DNA of 32,423 bases from Mycobacterium angelicum (GTDB lineage Bacteria; Actinomycetota; Actinomycetes; Mycobacteriales; Mycobacteriaceae): positions 1-32,423 of the forward strand of contig NZ_MVHE01000060.1 in assembly GCF_002086155.1 (NCBI RefSeq). The letters run 5' to 3'. Numbering within the stretch: the first letter of the stretch is position 1; each line of letters starts with the position of its first letter. A program made the translations under genes and the position numbers. This document shows, piece after piece, positions 1 to 7,577 of this stretch. The notes beneath the pieces are model-generated. The model worked only from the letters and a program-made list of their open reading frames with translations, was not told the DNA's origin and searched no databases.

Positions 1-725
1 CGAGTCGGGCGTTGCCGCCGTTGCCGCCGTCGCCGCCGGTGCCGGTCACCGCCATTCCCGCCATTGCCGCCCGCTTGACCCAGGCTGGTGCCTGCTGCAC
101 CGGCGACCCCGTTGGCGCCGGCGCCGCCGGCACCGCCGTTGCCCCACAGCCACCCTCCAGTGCCGCCCGCGCCGCCGTTTCCGCCGGCGCCCCCGGCGGC
201 CACGCCGCTGCCGCCGGCCCCACCGCTACCACCGTTGCCGATCAGCCCGGCGGCGCCGCCGGCCCCGCCGGCCAGGCCGGATCCGGCCGCTTGCGAAAAG
301 CCGTTGCCGCCGTTGCCGTACAACAGGCCACCTGGCTTGCCATTGGGGTCGGCGGCGGTGCCGTTGGCGCCGTTTCCGATCAGCGGCCGATTGAGCAGCG
401 TCTGGGTGGGCGCGTTGATGGCGTCGAACAGCGTCTGCTGGACGTTGACGCTCTCGGCGGCGGCGTAAGCGCTGCCAGCGCCGTTCATTGCCTGGACGAA
501 TTGGTCGTGAAATGCCGCCGCTTGCGCACTGAATGTCTGATAGGTCTGGGCGTGTGAACCGAACACCGCCGCGATGGCGGCCGATATCTCATCAGCGGCG
601 GCTGCCTGTAGCTGCGCGGTCGGGCCGGCCGCAGCGGCGTTGGCCGCAGTGATGGCCGACCGGATCCCAGCTAGATCCGTGGCCGCCGTCGTCAGCAGGT
701 CCGGGGTGGCGATTAGAAACGACAT
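1..725 (-). CDS. PE_PGRS family protein, 3' end cut by window edge
   Basis: Mycobacterial PE_PGRS surface or secreted protein of unknown specific role. Reading on the minus strand from ATG 725, the product begins MSFLIATPDLLTTAATDLAG, a typical PE domain of about 100 residues. A linker containing RPLIGNGANG and LLYGNGGNG follows, then Gly-Gly-Asn/Ala repeats. A GAAGGGAAAG ribosome site lies just upstream. The gene lies 129 bp downstream of otsB2. Near positions 42-50 the open frame stops giving Gly-rich repeats and becomes Arg-rich, whereas the neighbouring frame resumes the GTGGDGGNGGN pattern. This indicates a one-base frameshift or a sequence error. The gene has no stop before position 1 and is therefore partial. 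The family assignment is firm; the function is not known. Confidence 0.88.
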   Translation of the reverse strand, partial: MSFLIATPDLLTTAATDLAGIRSAITAANAAAAGPTAQLQAAAADEISAAIAAVFGSHAQTYQTFSAQAAAFHDQFVQAMNGAGSAYAAAESVNVQQTLFDAINAPTQTLLNRPLIGNGANGTAADPNGKPGGLLYGNGGNGFSQAAGSGLAGGAGGAAGLIGNGGSGGAGGSGVAAGGAGGNGGAGGTGGWLWGNGGAGGAGANGVAGAAGTSLGQAGGNGGNGGDRHRRRRRQRRQRPT

Positions 726-833
726 GGCTTTCCCTTCGACGCCGGCTTCGTCCAAACAAGATTCATATGGAGGCAGATGGTATCCGTACTTGCCTATTGG
801 ATTTGGCGTTTTGCGCAGCTGCCGGTGCTGTCG

Positions 834-851
834 CGGCTTGGCGAAAAGCCG
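834..851 (-). terminator. Possible hairpin terminator after otsB2
   Basis: A 6-bp perfect stem (CGGCTT / AAGCCG) with a six-base loop lies immediately after the otsB2 stop codon on the minus strand. There is no T-run, which is common for mycobacterial terminators but makes the call weak. It sits between otsB2 and the PE_PGRS gene and could separate their transcripts. Confidence 0.3.
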
Positions 852-854
852 TCG

Positions 855-2021
855 TTAATTCACGCGTGCGTCACTTAGCTGACGTGCCAGGCGCTCGGTG
901 AATTCGCTAACCCGCGTGGGGCTGTCCAGCGCGAACAGGGCAGCCGTAGCTCGATCACCATCGTCGTTGTGCCGCACCACAATTGGGACACCATCGTGAC
1001 GAACGGCGTCGAACGCGTCCTCGTCGGTGATGTCGTCGCCCAGGTAGATCGGTACCAGCGGAGCCGAGCCTTCGTGGATTAGGTGATCGATCACCCAGCG
1101 CAGGGTTTTCCCTTTGTCCCAATCGATATCGGGACGCAGTTCGATGACTTCGCGACCCGTCGTTACCCGAAGAGCATCGCGCACACCTGCGGCACGCACC
1201 GCTGCGGCAACCTCGCCAACCCGGTCGCGGGCCGCGTTGCGGTAGTGCACGGCGACGCCAAAACGCTTGTGCTCCACCACCACACCGGGAATGGACCCGA
1301 GCTGTTCGCGCAATTGAGCGGCGGCCTGTTCCAGCACCGGTATGGCCGCGGCCGCGGCATCGTTTTGGTGATGCGTTCCGTCCGGTGCGGTCAGTTCGAA
1401 ACCATGGCTGCCTGCGTACCAAATGCCGGACAGGCCGACGCGCTCGGTCACATCGGCGAGATCACGCCCGCTGAGCACCGCGACCGGACAATGCGCTGCC
1501 AACTTTGTCAGTGCTTCGGTTGCGCCGGAGGCCGGTACGGCCGAGTCGGGATCGTCGACGATGTCCGACAGCGTGCCGTCGAAATCGAAGAACACCGCGG
1601 GTTGGCGGGCGGTCAAGCCGTCGGCGAGGCCCAGGGCCTGCAAGGCATCGGGAAGCTCCGACATGCGGCGGTCTCCGGTCCGGAGGCTTACTTCACCGAG
1701 ATCAAGCACTACCGCGTCGGCGCCGTCGTCGCGCAGAGCGTCGCGGTGACCGCTCGGATCGACCCCGATCACCAGCGCGAACCCCGAGTCACACGCGGCC
1801 GTGACGGCACCCGGGTCGGCGGCGATCACTACGCATCGTCCCGGCCGCGCCGAGAGCCGATTGGCCAACCCGGGCAAGGCGTTGCGCAGGTTGCCTCCGG
1901 AGGAGAAGACGCCGGTGCCTACACCGGCGTCTTGCAGCTGCCGGACCAACGCAGGGGCGGAGCCCAACTGCGCATCCAGCAGCACCGCGTCATGGCGGCG
2001 CGGGTCGATAGTGACCGGCAT
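855..2021 (-). CDS. otsB2: Trehalose-6-phosphate phosphatase OtsB2
   Basis: Hydrolyses trehalose-6-phosphate to trehalose in the OtsA-OtsB2 pathway, which supplies trehalose for mycolate carriers and glycolipids in the cytosol. The 388-residue product closely matches the M. tuberculosis enzyme as I remember it, including the N-terminal part (VTIDPRRHDAVL) that precedes the catalytic region. The HAD-family nucleophile motif DFDGTLSDI is at residues 146-154 (D146 and D148), followed by LSGRDLADV and the metal-binding GDDITDEDAF at about residue 327. ATG 2021 is preceded by AGAAGG. The upstream acyltransferase-like gene ends 50 bp before this start on the same strand, so co-transcription is plausible. 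Confidence 0.97.
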   Translation of the reverse strand: MPVTIDPRRHDAVLLDAQLGSAPALVRQLQDAGVGTGVFSSGGNLRNALPGLANRLSARPGRCVVIAADPGAVTAACDSGFALVIGVDPSGHRDALRDDGADAVVLDLGEVSLRTGDRRMSELPDALQALGLADGLTARQPAVFFDFDGTLSDIVDDPDSAVPASGATEALTKLAAHCPVAVLSGRDLADVTERVGLSGIWYAGSHGFELTAPDGTHHQNDAAAAAIPVLEQAAAQLREQLGSIPGVVVEHKRFGVAVHYRNAARDRVGEVAAAVRAAGVRDALRVTTGREVIELRPDIDWDKGKTLRWVIDHLIHEGSAPLVPIYLGDDITDEDAFDAVRHDGVPIVVRHNDDGDRATAALFALDSPTRVSEFTERLARQLSDARVN

Positions 2022-2071
2022 TGACCAACCTTCTCACGGTGGTCTGCTCCGGTCGCGACTGCCGGCGAGAT

Positions 2072-3355
2072 TCAGTGCCGGGCGCGCATCGCTCTGGTGC
2101 TCGACCCTCGGTGGGTGCCGTCGGGCAACGCTCGCGCGGAACGCTTACGACAGTCGGTGCTGAACAGCAGGACGGAGTCCTGGCTGAGCGCGACCAGGCG
2201 TGCCATCCCCAATTGAATGCCGGCCGCCAGCTGCTCCAAGTCGGGAGCGGCGTCGTAGTCGGCGGTGATGCCGAAAACCAGTTCGTTGCCGTAGCTGAGC
2301 ACCGCGACGCCGGTGCTCAGCTGCAATGCGGTCGGGGGGATGGGCAGCAGTTGGTCCAGGCTCTGGCCCAGCAGCCGGAGCCGGTGGCGGGGGCCGGGTG
2401 CATTCGTCGCCAACGTAACGAGGCCTTGCTGCGGCAACCGGGTTAGCGCCTGAATCACCCTGCCGCACAATGCAAATGGCAGGAGGCTTGAGATGCCGTC
2501 GATGCGGCGCTGACCCTGCTGCGGTGGTTGGTTCAATCGGTTGTGCACGGTGCGTAGTTGTGTGACGGGATCATGGTGTTCGAGGGGGAGATGCGAAAGA
2601 CTGTCCGCGAGCGTGCGCAGTGAATCCGCGCGTGGTTGTTCGCCGCGCCGCTGCAGGACCTTGCGGAAGCCCTCGGTAATGGCTGCGAGCGCAACGTCGT
2701 TGGCGGCGACGCCGAACTTACGGCACACGGCGTCGACGTCTGCGCGTGGAACACGCACCGTGTGGTACCGCCTCCTGGCCATGGCGGGGTTGATTTGCGT
2801 CGTCCACGTCAATGGCCAGCTGACCGCCTGGGCGGCCGCCTGGTAAAGGGTGGCAGGTGCGCGCCAAAGCGCCGCTGTCCAGCTGTTTGCCGCGCCGTTG
2901 GCCGAAGAATTCGGTTGGGCCGCAACATGATTAGCGAACAGCCGGTGATCGGCGTCGTCGCAGAGCCGGGTGAGGAATTGAGCCGCCGAGACGCGGTCCG
3001 ACAGGTAGGGATGAACCTTCATCAGGATCGCCCACCGATTGTTCTTGAGGCCCTCGATAAGCCAGCACTCCCAAAGCGAGCGGTCCGTGTCGAGCGGATG
3101 CTCCAAAGCATGGGCAATGGCCCGGAACAACTCGCCGTCGTCTCCCGGCCGGGGCAGCGCGATCCGGTGCACGTGTTGGGCTACGTCGCACTTATGCTGC
3201 TCGGGGCCCGGAATCCGTTCCGTCAGAAGGGTTTTGAGTCGATCGTAGCTAGGCATGGCGCCCTTGACGATGGCGACTGCTCCGATCGCCATGCTCGCGT
3301 GCCGATCCGCATCGTGAGATCTGCGGAAGACCGCGTCCAGTTTCGTCAATGCCAT
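2072..3355 (-). CDS. WS/DGAT-like acyltransferase (Rv3371 type)
   Basis: Member of the wax-ester synthase/diacylglycerol acyltransferase family, which makes triacylglycerol or wax esters from acyl-CoA. The start is set at ATG 3355 (MALTKLDAVF) because the family begins with a similar motif; an upstream in-frame start at 3442 would add 29 unrelated residues. This gives 427 residues. The C-terminal domain is well preserved (NAPGPRHRLRLLGQ, STGVAVLSYGNELVFGITAD). The catalytic signature HHxxxDG is altered: the corresponding stretch reads VHPYLSDRVSA, so the second His is Pro and the Gly is Arg. Activity is therefore doubtful. The gene diverges from dnaE2 and is followed by otsB2. Confidence 0.85.
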   Translation of the reverse strand: MALTKLDAVFRRSHDADRHASMAIGAVAIVKGAMPSYDRLKTLLTERIPGPEQHKCDVAQHVHRIALPRPGDDGELFRAIAHALEHPLDTDRSLWECWLIEGLKNNRWAILMKVHPYLSDRVSAAQFLTRLCDDADHRLFANHVAAQPNSSANGAANSWTAALWRAPATLYQAAAQAVSWPLTWTTQINPAMARRRYHTVRVPRADVDAVCRKFGVAANDVALAAITEGFRKVLQRRGEQPRADSLRTLADSLSHLPLEHHDPVTQLRTVHNRLNQPPQQGQRRIDGISSLLPFALCGRVIQALTRLPQQGLVTLATNAPGPRHRLRLLGQSLDQLLPIPPTALQLSTGVAVLSYGNELVFGITADYDAAPDLEQLAAGIQLGMARLVALSQDSVLLFSTDCRKRSARALPDGTHRGSSTRAMRARH

Positions 3356-3511
3356 GACAAGCCCCCACCCGTCGCTTTTTTCAATTAGTACCAGTATCTG
3401 CGGTAAGCGGTGTACAGGGTAGGCCTGCAAAGTTAAGAACATGTTTTTCAGTTGAAGATGTGTTTAATCGCGGTGCTGGGTTCAGGCGTCCACGCTGACC
3501 GTGTAGACGAT

Positions 3512-3527
3512 TCGAACAAACGTTCGA
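3512..3527 (+). promoter_or_regulatory. LexA (SOS) box of dnaE2
   Basis: TCGAAC-AAAC-GTTCGA is a perfect palindromic match to the mycobacterial/Gram-positive SOS box (TCGAAC N4 GTTCGA). It abuts a TAGACT -10 element at 3528-3533, so LexA bound here would block RNA polymerase. This fits the known DNA-damage induction of dnaE2. Confidence 0.95.
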
Positions 3528-3533
3528 TAGACT
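3528..3533 (+). promoter_or_regulatory. -10 element for leaderless dnaE2 transcript
   Basis: TAGACT fits the mycobacterial TANNNT -10 consensus and ends six bases before GTG 3540. This spacing places the transcription start on the start codon, as in the leaderless mRNAs common in mycobacteria, and supports the choice of GTG 3540. Confidence 0.65.
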
Positions 3534-3539
3534 GCTCCG

Positions 3540-6500
3540 GTGGGCTGGGGAAATGGGCCGCCGAGCTGGGCGGAAATGGAACGGGTGCTCGACGGCAAGC
3601 CGCGCCATGCCGGTGCCCCGAGTCCGGCTGCCCCGGCTGACGACGCGCCGGTGTCGCACAAGCGCGGGACGTATCGGGCGCCGAACGGCGATCGAGCTCG
3701 CTGTTCGGTGGCATATGCCGAGCTGCACACGCATTCGGCGTACAGCTTTCTGGACGGGGCCAGCACGCCGGAGGAACTGGTCGAAGAGGCCGCCCGGCTG
3801 GATCTGCGTGCGCTGGCCCTGACCGATCACAACGGTCTGTACGGGGCGGTGCGGTTCGCCGAAGCGGCCGCCGAGCTCGACGTGCGCACCGTATTCGGCG
3901 CTGAGCTGTCGCTGGGAGCACAGGCCCGCACCGAGCAGCCGGATCCGCCCGGTCCGCATCTGCTGGTGCTCGCACGTGGTCCGGAAGGCTACCGACGGTT
4001 GTCGCGACAGCTGGCCGCGGCGCATCTGGCCGGCGGCGAGAAGGGCAAGCTGCGTTACGACTTCGACGCGCTGACCGAGGCGGCCGGCGGGCACTGGCAC
4101 ATCCTGACCGGCTGTCGCAAAGGCCATGTGCGCCAGGCGTTTTCCGGCGGCGGGCCGGAAGCGGCGCAGCGGGCGCTGGCCGATCTGGTGGACCGGTTCG
4201 GCGCGGGGCGGGTCAGTATCGAGTTGACCCATCACGGACACCCGCTCGACGACGAACACAACGCGGCGCTGGCGGCGCTGGCGCCGCACTTCGGGGTCGG
4301 CGTGGTCGCCACCACCGGAGCGCATTTCGCCCATCCGTCGCGGCGCCGGCTGGCGATGGCGATGGGCGCCATCCGGGCCCGGCAGTCGCTGGATTCGGCT
4401 GCCGGGTGGCTGGCTCCGCTGGGTGGCTCGCACCTGCGCTCGGGTGCGGAGATGGCCCGTTTGTTCGCGCAGCACCCCGAAGCGGTGACCGCCGCCGCCG
4501 AACTCGGCGAGCAGTGTGCATTCGGGCTGGCGCTGATCGCCCCGCAGCTGCCGCCGTTCGACGTACCCGAGGGTCATACCGAGGACAGCTGGCTGCGGTC
4601 ATTGGTCATGGCCGGCGCCGACGACCGCTACGGGCCGCCCGAACGAGCCGCAAAAGCGTACGCACAGATAGAGCATGAGCTGAAAGTCATTGCCCAGCTG
4701 ACGTTTCCGGGCTACTTCCTGGTGGTGCACGACATCACCCGGTTCTGCCGGAAGAACAACATTCTGTGCCAGGGCAGGGGATCGGCGGCCAACTCCGCGG
4801 TCTGTTATGCCCTCGGTGTCACCGCGGTGGATCCGATCGCCAACGAGCTGCTGTTCGAGCGGTTCCTGTCCCCGGAGCGGGACGGGCCGCCCGACATCGA
4901 CATCGACATCGAGTCGGATCAACGGGAAAAGGTCATCCAGTACGTCTACGACAAATACGGCCGCGACTACGCCGCTCAGGTCGCCAACGTCATCACCTAC
5001 CGGGGGCGCAGCGCGGTACGCGACATGGCCCGTGCGCTTGGCTTCTCGCAGGGCCAGCAGGACGCGTGGAGCAAACAGATCAGCCACTGGAACGGGCTGG
5101 CCGATTCTCCCGATATCGAGGACATACCCGAGCCGGTGATCGATCTGGCCACCCAGATCCGAAATCTGCCGCGACACATGGGCATTCACTCCGGCGGCAT
5201 GGTGATCTGCGACCGCCCGATCGCCGACGTCTGCCCGGTGGAGTGGGCGCGCATGGAGAATCGCAGCGTTCTGCAATGGGACAAAGACGACTGTGCGGCA
5301 ATCGGTTTGGTGAAGTTCGATCTGCTGGGCCTGGGCATGCTGTCGGCGCTGCACTATGCGATCGACCTGGTGGCCGAGCACAAGGGCATCGAGGTGGACC
5401 TGGCCCGCCTCGACCTCTCCGAGCCCGCGGTGTACGAAATGCTGGCCCGCGCCGATTCCGTCGGCGTATTCCAGGTGGAGTCGCGGGCGCAGATGGCCAC
5501 GTTGCCCAGGCTAAAGCCGCGGGAGTTCTACGACCTGGTGGTCGAGGTCGCGCTGATCCGCCCCGGACCCATCCAGGGCGGGTCGGTACACCCGTACATC
5601 CGGCGGCGCAACGGCATCGACCCGGTCGTCTACGAGCACCCATCGATGGAATCGGCATTGCGAAAGACGTTGGGAGTGCCGCTGTTTCAGGAACAGCTGA
5701 TGCAGCTGGCGGTCGACTGCGCGGGCTTTTCCGCCGCGGAGGCCGATCAGCTGCGCCGCGCCATGGGGTCCAAGCGGTCCACTGAACGCATGCGACGGCT
5801 GCGCGGCCGGTTCTACGAGGGCATGCGCACGTTGCACGGCGCCGACGACGAGGTGATCGACCGGATCTACGAAAAGCTGGAGGCGTTCGCCAACTTCGGC
5901 TTCCCGGAAAGCCACGCGCTGTCCTTCGCGTCGCTGGTGTTCTACTCGTCGTGGTTCAAGCTGCATCATCCGGCGGCGTTCTGCGCGGCGCTGTTAAGGG
6001 CGCAGCCGATGGGTTTCTACTCGCCGCAGTCGCTGGTGGCCGATGCCCGCCGGCACGGCGTTGTGGTGCACGGACCCGACGTCAACGCCAGCCTGGCGCA
6101 CGCCACCCTGGAAAACGGCGGGACGCAGGTCCGCCTCGGCTTGGGTGCGGTCCGCTACATCGGCGACGACCTCGCCGAGCGGCTGGTCGATGAACGAAAA
6201 GCCAACGGCCCGTATAGCTCTCTGCTGGACTTGACTGCCCGGCTGCAGTTGAGTGTGCCGCAGACTGAAGCGCTGGCGACGGCCGGGGCGCTGGGCTGCT
6301 TTGGCATGTCCCGGCGCGAGGCGCTCTGGGCGGCCGGGGCCGCGGCCACTCAACGGCCGGACCGGCTCCCCGGTGTGGGTTCCAGCTCGCACATCCCGGA
6401 GTTGCCCGGGATGAGTGAGCTGGAGCTGGCCGGCGCCGACGTATGGGCCACCGGCATCTCGCCGGACAGCTATCCCACCCAGTTCCTGCGGTCCGATCTG

Positions 6501-6824
6501 GACGCGATGGGCGTCGTCCCCGCCGGCGCGCTGGGATCGGTGCCCGACGGCGATCGGGTGCTGATCGCCGGTGCGGTGACCCATCGGCAGCGGCCCGGGA
6601 CCGCGCAGGGGGTGACATTCATCAACCTCGAAGACGAGACCGGCATGGTTAACGTGCTCTGCGCGCCAGGGCTGTGGGCACGGCACCGCAAGCTGGCGAA
6701 CGCGGCCCCGGCGCTGCTGATCCGCGGCCAGGTCCAAAATGCCAGCGGCGCGATCACCGTCGTGGCCGAGCGGATGGGCCGCATCTCCCTCAGCGTGGGA
6801 TCGCGCTCACGCGACTTCCGCTAA
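3540..6824 (+). CDS. dnaE2: Error-prone DNA polymerase DnaE2 (ImuC)
   Basis: Damage-inducible C-family DNA polymerase that performs mutagenic translesion synthesis together with ImuA' and ImuB. The 1094-residue product follows the M. tuberculosis protein along its length, as I remember that sequence. An N-terminal MGWGNGPPSWAEMERVL segment precedes the PHP domain (ELHTHSAYSFLDGA, about residues 61-74). The palm carries the catalytic acidic motif PDIDIDIESD (D452, D454, D456). Helix-hairpin-helix and OB-fold regions (ITVVAERMG near the C terminus) complete the fold. The start is GTG 3540, supported by the LexA box and a leaderless -10 immediately upstream. imuA' and imuB are not in this window. 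Confidence 0.98.
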   Translation: MGWGNGPPSWAEMERVLDGKPRHAGAPSPAAPADDAPVSHKRGTYRAPNGDRARCSVAYAELHTHSAYSFLDGASTPEELVEEAARLDLRALALTDHNGLYGAVRFAEAAAELDVRTVFGAELSLGAQARTEQPDPPGPHLLVLARGPEGYRRLSRQLAAAHLAGGEKGKLRYDFDALTEAAGGHWHILTGCRKGHVRQAFSGGGPEAAQRALADLVDRFGAGRVSIELTHHGHPLDDEHNAALAALAPHFGVGVVATTGAHFAHPSRRRLAMAMGAIRARQSLDSAAGWLAPLGGSHLRSGAEMARLFAQHPEAVTAAAELGEQCAFGLALIAPQLPPFDVPEGHTEDSWLRSLVMAGADDRYGPPERAAKAYAQIEHELKVIAQLTFPGYFLVVHDITRFCRKNNILCQGRGSAANSAVCYALGVTAVDPIANELLFERFLSPERDGPPDIDIDIESDQREKVIQYVYDKYGRDYAAQVANVITYRGRSAVRDMARALGFSQGQQDAWSKQISHWNGLADSPDIEDIPEPVIDLATQIRNLPRHMGIHSGGMVICDRPIADVCPVEWARMENRSVLQWDKDDCAAIGLVKFDLLGLGMLSALHYAIDLVAEHKGIEVDLARLDLSEPAVYEMLARADSVGVFQVESRAQMATLPRLKPREFYDLVVEVALIRPGPIQGGSVHPYIRRRNGIDPVVYEHPSMESALRKTLGVPLFQEQLMQLAVDCAGFSAAEADQLRRAMGSKRSTERMRRLRGRFYEGMRTLHGADDEVIDRIYEKLEAFANFGFPESHALSFASLVFYSSWFKLHHPAAFCAALLRAQPMGFYSPQSLVADARRHGVVVHGPDVNASLAHATLENGGTQVRLGLGAVRYIGDDLAERLVDERKANGPYSSLLDLTARLQLSVPQTEALATAGALGCFGMSRREALWAAGAAATQRPDRLPGVGSSSHIPELPGMSELELAGADVWATGISPDSYPTQFLRSDLDAMGVVPAGALGSVPDGDRVLIAGAVTHRQRPGTAQGVTFINLEDETGMVNVLCAPGLWARHRKLANAAPALLIRGQVQNASGAITVVAERMGRISLSVGSRSRDFR

Positions 6825-6915
6825 TGACCCGCCCGCCAAGTGCCGCGAACGTGCGCAGAATGCCGGCAACTCGCGGCGTGTTGCGTACACACCCGCACGC
6901 TCGCCGCAAGCTGGA

Positions 6916-6921
6916 TAGTCT
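6916..6921 (+). promoter_or_regulatory. -10 element for nitroreductase gene
   Basis: TAGTCT matches TANNNT and ends six bases before ATG 6928, the spacing expected for a leaderless transcript. It lies in the 103-bp gap after dnaE2, so the nitroreductase probably has its own promoter rather than depending on SOS readthrough. Confidence 0.55.
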
Positions 6922-6927
6922 CCACCC

Positions 6928-7572
6928 ATGACCCTCAACCTGTCCGTCGACGAAGTCCTGAGCACCACCCGCTCGGTCCGCAAACGCCTGGACTTCGACA
7001 AGCCGGTGCCCCGCGACGTGCTGATGGAATGCCTCGATCTGGCGCTGCAAGCGCCAACCGGCTCCAATTCCCAAGGCTGGCAATGGGTTTTCGTCGAGGA
7101 CCCCGCGAAAAAGAAGGCGATCGCCGACGTGTACCTGGGCAATGCCCGCGGCTACCTCAGTTCACCCGCAACCGAATACGCAGAGGGCGACACCCGCGGG
7201 GAGCGGATGGGCCGAGTTCGCGACTCGGCGACCTACCTCGCCGAGCACATGCACGAGGCGCCGGTGCTCATGCTGCCCTGCATCCAGGGCCGCGAAGAGC
7301 AGTCGCCGCTGGGCCCCGTGTCGTTCTGGGCATCGCTGTTTCCGGCCGTGTGGAGCTTCTGCCTGGCGTTGCGGTCCAGGGGGCTCGGTTCCTGCTGGAC
7401 GACGCTGCACCTGCTCGGCGACGGCGAGCAACAGGTGGCCGAAATCCTCGGCATACCCCACGCCGAGTACAGCCAGGGCGGACTGTTCCCCATCGCCTAC
7501 ACCAAGGGCACCGACTTCCGGCCGGCCAAGCGACTGCCCGCCGCCAGCCTCACGCACTGGAACAGCTGGTAG
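6928..7572 (+). CDS. FMN-dependent nitroreductase (Rv3368c type)
   Basis: Nitroreductase-family flavoprotein of 214 residues, expected to use FMN and NAD(P)H to reduce an unidentified substrate. The FMN phosphate-binding motif TTRSVRKRLDF is at residues 13-23, and ALQAPTGSNSQGWQW (residues 35-49) is the usual second family motif. The C-terminal GGLFPIAYTKGTDFRPA is also characteristic. It corresponds to Rv3368c, a conserved gene also found near dnaE2 in M. tuberculosis. The stop lies five bases before the flavin monooxygenase start, suggesting an operon. The substrate is not deducible from sequence. Confidence 0.9.
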   Translation: MTLNLSVDEVLSTTRSVRKRLDFDKPVPRDVLMECLDLALQAPTGSNSQGWQWVFVEDPAKKKAIADVYLGNARGYLSSPATEYAEGDTRGERMGRVRDSATYLAEHMHEAPVLMLPCIQGREEQSPLGPVSFWASLFPAVWSFCLALRSRGLGSCWTTLHLLGDGEQQVAEILGIPHAEYSQGGLFPIAYTKGTDFRPAKRLPAASLTHWNSW

Positions 7573-7577
7573 CAACC

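Noticed and set aside
12..557. Plus-strand Pro/Ala-rich open frames at the left edge
   Set aside because: They are the complement of Gly-rich PE_PGRS repeats on the minus strand.
6928..7572. Nitroreductase as a SagB-type azoline dehydrogenase dedicated to the peptides
   Set aside because: It corresponds to the conserved Rv3368c gene next to dnaE2, so a dedicated role is unsupported; kept only as a low-weight possibility.
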